A program made the translations under genes and the position numbers. From positions 992,001 to 1,056,000 of the forward strand of contig JAJKFH010004053.1 in assembly GCA_023333565.1 (NCBI GenBank): a DNA stretch of 64,000 nt, in the 5' to 3' direction. The notes under the pieces were generated by a model, which saw nothing but the letters and a program-made list of their open reading frames with translations, was not told the origin of the DNA and did no database searches. Below, in pieces: positions 35,315-42,110 of the stretch; positions within the stretch are counted from its first letter, which is position 1, and each line of letters begins with the position of its first letter. This DNA is from Puffinus mauretanicus. Lineage: Eukaryota > Chordata > Aves > Procellariiformes > Procellariidae.

Positions 35315-37154
35315 AGAATCATAGAATCATAGAATCATAGAATCATTAAGGTTGGAAAAGACCTCTAAGATCATCAAGTCCAACCATCAACTCAACACCA
35401 CCATACCCACTACACCATGTCCCTAAGCGCCTCATCTACATGTCTTTTAGATACTTCCAGGGATGACGACTCCACCACTTCCCTGGGCAGCCTGTTCCAA
35501 GGCCTGACCACTCTTTCAGTAAAGAGATTTTTCCTAATGTCCAATCTAAACCTCCCTTGGCGCAACTTGAGGCCATTTCCTCGCGTCCTATCACTAGTTA
35601 CTTGGGAGAAGAGACCAACACCCACCTCATTGCAACCTCCTTTCAGGTAGTTGTAGAGCGCGATGAGGTCTCCCCTCAGCCTCCTCTTCTCCAGACTAAA
35701 CAGTCCCAGTTCCCTCAGTCGCTCCTCATAAGATTTGTTCTCCAGACCCTTCACCAGCTTTGTTGCCCTTCTCTGGACACGCTCCAGCACCTCCATGTCC
35801 TTCCTGTAGTGAGGGGCCCAAAACTGAACACAGTATCCAAGGTGCGCCTCACCAGTGTCGAGTACAGGGGCACAATCACCTCCCTGCTCCTGCTGGCCAC
35901 ACTATTTCTGACACAAGCCAGGATGCCATTGGCCTTCTTGGCCACCTGGGCACACTGCCGGCTCATGTTCAGCCGGCTGTCAACCAGCACCCCCAGGTCC
36001 TTTTCCTCCGAGCAGCTTTCCAACCACTCTTCCCCAAGCCTGTAGCGTTGCCTGAGGTTGTTGTGGCCAAAGTGCAGGACCCGGCACTTGGCCTTGTCGA
36101 ACCTCTTACAGTTGGCCTCAGCCCATCGATCCAGCCTGTCCAGGTCCCTCTGCAGAGCCTTCCTACCCTCCAGCAGATCAACACTCCCGCCCAACTTGGT
36201 GTTGTCTGCAAACTTACTAAGGGAACACTCAATCCCCTCGTCCAGATCGTTGATAAAGATATTGAACAGGACCAGCCCCAAAACTGAGCCCTGGGGAACA
36301 CCGCTTGTGACCGGCTGCCAACTGGATTTAACTCCGTTCACCACAACTCTCTGGCTCAGACGTCCAGCCCGTTTTTTACCCAGCAAAGAGTGTACCTGTC
36401 TAAGCCGTGAGCGGCCAGCTTCTCTAGGAGAATGCTGTGGGAGACAGTGTCAAAGGCTTTACTGAAGTCCAGGTAGACCACATCCACAGCCTTTCCCTCA
36501 TCCACTAGGTGGGTCACCTGCTCATAGAAGGAGATCAGGTTGGTCAAGCAGGACCTGCCTTCCATGAACCCGTGCTGGCTGGGCCTGATCCCCGGTTGTC
36601 CCGCACATGGCTTGTGAACGCCCTCAAGACGAACCACTCCATAATCTTCCCCGGCACCGAGGTCAGGCTGACCGGCCTGTAATTCCCCGGATCCTTCTTC
36701 CGGCCCTTCTTGTAGATGGGCGTCACATTGGCAGTCGTCTGGGACCTCCCCTGTTAAACAGGATTGCTGGTAAATGATGGAGAGTGGCTTGGCAAGCTCC
36801 TCCGCCAGCTCCCTCAGTACCCTCAGGTGGATCCCATCCAGCCCCATAGACTTGTGAGTGTTCAGATGGCATAGCAAGTTGTTAACTGCTTCCTGTTCGA
36901 TTATTGGGGGGTTTATCGTGCTCGCCATCCCCATCTTCCAGCTCAGGGGGCTGAACCCTAGTCTGACTATTAAAGACTGAGGCAAAGAAAGCATTGAGTA
37001 CCTCAGCCTTTTCCTCATCCTCGGTGGCAATGTTCCCCCCCACATCCAATAAAGGATGGAGGTTCTCCTTGGCTCTGTTTTTGTCATAAATATATTTGTA
37101 AAAACATTTTTTGTTGTCTCTTACGACAGTGGCCAGATTGCATTCTGGCTAGAT
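35315..37154 (-). mobile_element. 5'-truncated CR1 (1.84 kb), minus strand, abutting the ERV
   Basis: Same CR1 subfamily as the 19,725 copy, read on the minus strand. It covers most of the RT domain, the C-terminal domain and the 3' UTR, with four terminal ATAGAATC units at 35,315-35,349. CR1 homology continues up to the first base of the neighbouring LTR (37,155) and does not resume beyond the ERV at 39,729. The junction therefore reflects either coincidental truncation or loss of the rest of the CR1. Coding remnants are described separately. Confidence 0.95.
35410..37087 (-). pseudogene. CR1 ORF2 remnant (RT and C-terminal domain), motif C mutated to FADN
   Basis: Three overlapping minus-strand frames cover the RT. 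36,356-37,087 carries [13 protein letters not shown] (motif A intact), with an internal frame-shifted segment whose real frame is seen at 36,544-36,726 ([15 protein letters not shown]). 35,751-36,386 carries [10 protein letters not shown] and motif C. 35,410-35,796 is the C-terminal domain ending LRDMV. Motif C reads FADN: the second catalytic Asp is Asn (codon at 36,201-36,203 on +, one-base change). It is non-functional. Relative to the 19,725 copy, motif A is better preserved and motif C is worse. Confidence 0.9.
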
Positions 37155-37729
37155 TGTCCCTGGTTTCAGCTGGGATGGAGTTGATTTTCTTCCTATTAAC
37201 TGGTATAGTGCTGTGTTTTGGATGTAGTGTGAGAATAATGTTGATGACACACTGATGTTTTGGTTGTTGCTAGGTATTGTTTACGCTAGTCAAGGACTTT
37301 TCATCTTCCCATGCCCTGTCAGATGTGCAGGGGGCTGGGAGGGAGCGTGGCCAGGACGCTGGCCCAGCTGGCCAATAGGCTATTCCATACCATATGACGT
37401 CATGCTCAGCATATAAGGCTGGGTGAAGAAGAAGGAGGGGGGGCGTTCGGAGTGATGGCGTTTGTCTTCCCAAGTAACCGTTACGCGTGATGGAGCCCTG
37501 CTTTCCTGGCGATGGCTGAACACCTGCCTGCCGATGGGAAGTGGTGAATTAATTCCTTGTTTTGCTTTGCTTGCGTGCGCGGCTTTTGCTTTCCCTATTA
37601 AACTGTCTTTATCTCAACCCACGAGTTTTTCTCACTTTTACCCTTCTGATTCTCTCCCCCATCCCACCCGGCGGGGGGGTGAGCGAGCAGCTGCGTGGTA
37701 TTTGGCTGCTGCCAGGTTAAACCACAACA
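37155..37729 (+). repeat. 5' LTR (575 bp)
   Basis: Starts TGTCCCTGG and ends CCACAACA. U3 contains CCAAT (37,372-37,376), an exact CRE palindrome TGACGTCA (37,395-37,402) and a TATA box ATATAAGG (37,411-37,418). A polyadenylation signal ATTAAA is at 37,597-37,602, 185 bp after the TATA box. The open frame starting at 37,462 uses TTG and is just LTR sequence. Near the 3' end it differs from the other LTR by several clustered changes (GGCTGCTGCC versus GGTTAAACC). Confidence 0.9.
37372..37418 (+). promoter_or_regulatory. LTR core promoter: CCAAT, CRE, TATA
   Basis: CCAAT (37,372), a consensus CREB/ATF site TGACGTCA (37,395) and ATATAAGG (37,411) lie in the order and spacing of a compact RNA polymerase II promoter. 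The identical arrangement in the 3' LTR (CCAAT 39,370, CRE 39,393, TATA 39,409) would direct transcription rightwards into the flank at 39,729. The solo LTR has a degraded CRE (TAACGTCA), so the perfect site is a feature of this subgroup. Confidence 0.75.
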
Positions 37730-37737
37730 GTCCTTTT

Positions 37738-37755
37738 TGGCGCCCAATGTGGGGC
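37738..37755 (+). other. Primer binding site, tRNA-Lys-like
   Basis: Eighteen bases starting TGGCGCCCAATGTGG, 8 bp after the 5' LTR. Apart from one C-to-T change this matches the known primer site pattern complementary to the 3' end of tRNA-Lys(1,2), used by several betaretrovirus-like elements. Position directly downstream of the 5' LTR supports the call. This would prime minus-strand synthesis. Confidence 0.75.
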
Positions 37756-38104
37756 TCAAAGGGTTCGAGATAACGACAGGTTTGATTGGAATGTGCTAGA
37801 TCGAATTTATAGCTGTTACTGCTGTTTAGCTATTAATTCGCAGGCTCTTGTGCTTGCCATGGGGCTTGCTTGCCTTAATGTGTATTAGAGTCTTGTGCTC
37901 GTTAGTGGCTGCTTTTTTGCTCTCGCTGCTTGCTGTACTGCTGCACTGCTGATCGTCTTACTGTGCTGTGCCTGGGAACGTTCTGATAACAGCAATGGGG
38001 ATGCGCCTGGGCTGGCAGATGGCCAGGGCATCGCTGCTGCTTCTGTGCTGCTGTGCTGGACAGGCTGGAACTGCAGCGTGAACTCGAATCGAAGGGACTG
38101 TGAC
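37756..38104 (+). other. ERV leader segment, GCTG-rich, noncoding
   Basis: Between the primer site and the tandem array. It is rich in CTGCTG/GCTTGC words, with several short frames (for example 37,895-38,161) but none with a retroviral motif. A packaging or dimerisation signal would be expected here in a retroviral RNA, but I cannot identify one from sequence. Confidence 0.5.
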
Positions 38105-38660
38105 CTGTGGCTGAGTCCACGCGGGAGCAGGACACCCCGAGGCGTCTGTGACTGTGGATAAGCCCATGCCCAAGCAGGTACATCTCGAAGCGTCTGTGGC
38201 CGTGGTTATGTCCGTGCCGCAGCAGGTATACCTCTGAAGGGATTGTGGCCTAAGGATAAGTCCACGCTGGAGAAGGTACACCTCGAAGCATCTGTGGCTG
38301 TGGATAAGTCCATGCTACAGCAGGTACACCTTGAAGTGTCAGTGGCTGTGCATGAGGTCATGCTGGAGCACCTCAAAGTGTGTGGCCGTGGATAAGCCCA
38401 TGACAGGGGAGGTACACCCCTGGAGAGATTGCAGCCATGGGTAAGGCCATGTTAGAGCAGGTTTACTTCTGAAGGGACTGTGGCCCATGGAGAAGGCCAC
38501 ACAGGAACTGGTGCACCTCGAAGCGACTGTGGCTGTGGACAAGCCTGTGCCACAGCAGGTATACCTCTGGAGAGACTGTGGCTCATAGGTAAGGCTCCAC
38601 TTGGAGCAGGTACACCCCTAAGAGACTGCAGTCTGTGGATAAGTCCAAGTCGGAGCAGGG
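38105..38660 (+). repeat. Degenerate 48-bp (16-codon) tandem array, about 11 units, inside the ERV
   Basis: The anchor word GCAGGTACACCTCGAAG recurs in recognisable form at 38,127, 38,174, 38,222, 38,272, 38,320, 38,368, 38,408, 38,457, 38,507, 38,555, 38,606 and 38,655. Spacing is 47-51 bp except one 40-bp unit with a small deletion. Units fall into two types: A (CTCGAAGCGACTGTGGCTGTGG) near 48 bp, and B (CTCTGAAGGGACTGTGGCC) near 49-51 bp. The order is roughly A A B A A A B B A B B. In the A-type frame a unit reads VDKSMLEQVHLEATVA, open without stops, but B units shift the frame, so the array is not coding as it stands. The 48-bp period suggests descent from a coding repeat of 16 residues; that is inference. 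Confidence 0.85.
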
Positions 38661-39153
38661 GCAAGGGGAGGAGTTCATTGCAATGTTAAACCCTATGGTC
38701 TGGCCCAAAGGGACCAGGGGTGGAGATTGTAATGGAAATACCTTTAAATTGTTGTAACCCATGATTTGAGTTGCATGTTATAGGAATTACTATAGCAGGA
38801 ACCACCTGAACCAATGGAGGACAAGCTTTACAAGAAGCAGCGCGAGCGCAGCAGTGACCCAACCTGAGCCGACTTTGGTGCCCAGTAACTCCACGCAACA
38901 CGCCACCTCTGCTGACCTGAGTGACCACCATAACAGATGGAGCCCGAAGTCATGGACTAAATGAATGCAGTGGACATTTTGTGTACATTTATGGATATTT
39001 CATGGACATTTTACAGGGGTAGTCCATAGACTAAGGGAATGATATCTGTGTATTATATTAAAAGATGGGAAGGGGGATGGTGGGTAATGAGAATGTATTG
39101 GATACTGTGGGACCTGGGCATGATGTAAATGGTATGGAATAAGGGGTGGATAC
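38661..39153 (+). other. ERV 3' internal segment with weak polypurine tract
   Basis: About 490 bp of non-repetitive sequence with no retroviral protein motif. It includes an A/G-rich stretch AAAAGATGGGAAGGGGGATGG (about 39,060-39,080) and AAGGGGTGGA (39,141-39,150) three bases before the 3' LTR, the position where a polypurine tract primes plus-strand synthesis. Several TGGACATTTT-like words recur between 38,970 and 39,015. Confidence 0.5.
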
Positions 39154-39728
39154 TGTCCTGGTTTTGGCTGGATGGAGTTGATTTTCTTCCTATTAACTGG
39201 TATAGTGCTGTGTTTTGGATGTAGTGTGAGAATAATGTTGATGACACACTGATGTTTTGGTTGTTGCTAGGTATTGTTTACGCTAGTCAAGGACTTTTCG
39301 TCTTCCCATGCCCTGCCAGATGTGCAGGGGGCTGGGAGGGAGCGTGGCCAGGATGGCTGGCCCAGCTGGCCAATAGGCTATTCCATACCATATGACGTCA
39401 TGCTCAGCATATAAGGCTGGGTGAAGAAGAAGGAGGGGGGGGGCGTTCGGAGTGATGGCGTTTGTCTTCCCAAGTAACCGTTACGCGTGATGGAGCCCTG
39501 CTTTCCTGGCGATGGCTGAACACCTGCCTGCCGATGGGAAGTGGTGAATTAATTCCTTGTTTTGCTTTGCTTGCGTGCGCGGCTTTTGCTTTCCCTATTA
39601 AACTGTCTTTATCTCAACCTACGAGTTTTTCTCACTTTTACCCTTCTGATTCTCTCCCCCATCCCACCCGGCGGGGGGGTGAGCGAGCGGCTGCGTGGTA
39701 TTTGGTTAAACCAGGTTAAACCACGACA
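39154..39728 (+). repeat. 3' LTR (575 bp)
   Basis: Starts TGTCCTGGTTT and ends CCACGACA, the same length as the 5' LTR. Differences by eye: two single-base indels and two substitutions near the start, several isolated transitions, a G run of 9 instead of 7 near 39,434-39,442, and a clustered change near the end where TTAAACCA is duplicated. The promoter motifs (CCAAT 39,370-39,374, CRE 39,393-39,400, TATA 39,409-39,416) and ATTAAA (39,597-39,602) are intact. Confidence 0.9.
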
Positions 39729-40551
39729 CCATATATCATATAATCTATGGTTTCACAGAAAGGATTTAAAAAGTCCTCATCCGGCAGAAGACCAAATTCA
39801 TAGTGTATTTTTAAAGTAATCATTCATGTGGAAAGAAACAATAAAAAGAGAAACTGACAGAATCATGTTTGAGTAAATAGTACTTCCAAGACCGAAATAC
39901 ATCTTTGAAAATCAAGAATTAGCAAATAAATTCACCATGTTATTATGACTGTAACAAGAAACTCTTCTATCTCCAGGGTCAAATCACAAGCAGTTATTTC
40001 ACTCATTCTCCTCCCAAGAAAACCTTCCCTCTGAATTTACTTACTTTTTTCTTAAATAACAGTGAAATCTTTCCATGGAATGCACAGATGGCCAGACAGG
40101 GCATGCTCAGTCAAATAAGGGAGAAAAATTGGAACAAACCTCAAAGGTAGACTGTGATATATCTGTGATTCTTTTCTTTAATGTTATGATAGTCTTAACC
40201 ACAAAGTAAAATGTCTATCAACAGGCTAAATGTAACGATCCTGCAGTCATTTCTCAGCCCAAACCTCTATTGATTTCAGTTCACAGCTGCAACTTGGGGA
40301 AGAGTACAAAGTTTGGTTTTAGGACGTATCTGCCAATCCAATGACAATTCACAATAATTTACTTCGGAAGCAGCCCTATGTATTCTGATTTGGCATACAG
40401 CATTACAGATCTCTTCATAAAAATGCCTCATTCTTCAGATTTATTACATCTGGTTGAATTTAGTCTAAATATTTTTTATTAGTATAAATATGAGTATAGT
40501 ATAGTGTAACCAATACAGTGCATCGTGTATATCATGTGTAACCAATATGTA

Positions 40552-40581
40552 ACCATATTGGTGTAGTATAACCAATATGGT
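40552..40581. repeat. Perfect inverted repeat (11-bp arms, 8-nt loop)
   Basis: ACCATATTGGT (40,552-40,562) and ACCAATATGGT (40,571-40,581) are exact reverse complements around GTAGTATA. The surrounding 80 bp repeats GTAACCAATA-like words (40,506, 40,538), suggesting local duplication and inversion of one short word. Each arm contains a CCAAT/ATTGG core. Confidence 0.8.
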
Positions 40582-41974
40582 GTAAATATGTTTTATTTAG
40601 TGTAAATAGGTTTTATGTGAAAAGAAAGTAGCTATTTTGAAACATTATCACATTTAATATGTTTAATTATGTAATGAGAATTTCAAAATATATATGTATT
40701 ATCCATTAAATGCTGACTAAAACGGGTTTTTAAAAAATACCATTCCAAGGATGATAATTTTGAAGAATGTTGATGGTAATACAGAGTAGTAATAGAAATT
40801 CAAACTACTGTGTGTGAAAAATAAAGGATTTGCTTATATATTTAAAGATGCATTGAAACTGGGATAAGAGATAAGAAAATAAAACTGACACTTGTCAAGC
40901 TAAATGCTGACTTCTATATTTGATTTAGATTAATACCTTTGATACAGACCAGATAATACAGTTGAGTGAATTCAAACAGGAAAATATACAGTAAACACTT
41001 AAAACTATATCTTTTAAAAGAACAGCAGCGAGATTAAATAAAAAAGTGTTTTTGTTACATGAAAATAATTGTCGCTACTGAATCTATTTTCCATAAGCTT
41101 TTCAAACACTCATGTAATTTATTTGTGCATGTGAGGATAGGTATTCTATATTTTCCAAAAGAAAGTACCTCTTATTTGAGCTGTTATTAGCCACTTTCTG
41201 TCTCTGCTTCACAAGAAATTGCTTTTTTGGAGCCTAATCCCACTGTGAATTTACCTAAAAACTGTGAATGCAAAACGTGTTTCTGTGCATTCATAGTAAA
41301 AACTAACATAAGGCTCAAGTTTCCCTTTAAAAAGATTTCTAAAGTAATCCATCTAAGCAGCAAAGCTTTTTTGTATTAAGTGACTGGTGGTCAGTACTTC
41401 TGAGAACTGTATCACCTATTAAGACCTCTGAACAAGGAATGGATTTTTAAACGTCTCTGGTCCCTGTTGGCAGTCTGGGATGTGAGATAAGTTTCTATGT
41501 ATCTTTTGTGGGTGTTCTGTTTCTTTAATTTAGGAGTACTGTCTGCATTAGAATCAATTTGTATTTTGAAGTAATTTAAGCTTTAGTCTGACCCTATAAA
41601 ATGGGGTTTTGAAACCAAAATGGCATTGCCACCTGAGCTGAATCTGAGAGTTGTGCTCCCCTCTGCGGATATTCAAGAGATGTTAGGCATCTCAGAAGGG
41701 GGAGATTCCTGAGAGAACCAAAATAATTCACTGAGGACACAGTCGGATTTAAAGCACACCCTGCCCTCTCAGGGGCTTTGGTGCCACTTTGCCACTACCA
41801 GGGAGCAGCTCCTCCTGTTTGGGGAATTTTCTGCCCTGAATTCTCTCTTGCAAGCAGGACCTTCCAAAAGGAAACAGCTGCTCCTTAATTAATTAATGAC
41901 TTAATTAAATCTCACTTCAGGAGCAGCAGGAGGACATTATGGAGGATGTTCTGCTCCCTCTCCCACTCCCACTG

Positions 41975-42110
41975 ATGCAGCAGTGGTGAGAGCGTCATCA
42001 AGGATATCACAGGTCTGAGTTCAGTTCCCTTCTCCACCTCCATGAGCTCCAAACGTCTATCTCCCTTAGCCCAGAGGGTTACTCTGCCTCTCAGGAAATG
42101 GACAGCTTTT
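41975..42110 (+). repeat. Possible ancient tRNA-derived SINE (MIR-like) relic
   Basis: GCAGTGGTGAGAGCG (about 41,980-41,994) resembles a Pol III A box as seen in tRNA-derived SINEs. GGTCTGAGTTCAGTTCCC (42,012-42,029) resembles a B box, about 37 bp further on. The downstream segment GTTACTCTGCCTCTCAGG...AATGG (about 42,079-42,105) is reminiscent of the MIR core. Resemblance is weak with indels; there is no tail or target duplication. It could be coincidence. Confidence 0.3.

Larger units (their letters stand above)
37155..39728 (+). mobile_element. Compact two-LTR endogenous retroviral element without gag, pol or env
   Basis: Two direct LTRs of exactly 575 bp (37,155-37,729 and 39,154-39,728) enclose 1.42 kb. 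A tRNA-Lys-like primer binding site lies 8 bp after the 5' LTR, and a purine-rich stretch precedes the 3' LTR. The interior holds a leader rich in GCTG words, a 48-bp tandem array (about 38,105-38,660) and a 490-bp 3' segment. There is no frame over about 110 codons and no protease, RT, integrase or envelope motif. It must have been mobilised by another element's proteins, or is an internally deleted derivative. The LTRs are roughly 97-98% identical by eye, so it is fairly young. No target duplication is present (left flank TAGAT, right flank CCATA). Class is uncertain: a Lys primer site suggests class II, but the related solo LTR has a class III-type 5-bp duplication. Confidence 0.9.

Noticed and set aside
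35557..36287. 162- and 175-codon plus-strand frames
   Set aside because: Antisense shadows of the minus-strand CR1 ORF2. The same shadows recur at 23,242-23,972 on the opposite strand of the full-length copy.
37462..37773. 103-codon frame in the 5' LTR (and its 85-codon twin at 39,462-39,719)
   Set aside because: Both start at TTG, not ATG, lie wholly in LTR R/U5 sequence and read across the polyadenylation signal. They are duplicated only because the LTR is.
38105..38660. CRISPR-like regularly spaced repeats
   Set aside because: Units are contiguous with no unique spacers, highly degenerate, and lie inside a retroelement of a vertebrate genome.
37155..39728. Intact retroviral genes within the ERV
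   Set aside because: No frame exceeds about 110 codons and no protease, RT, integrase or envelope motif is present.
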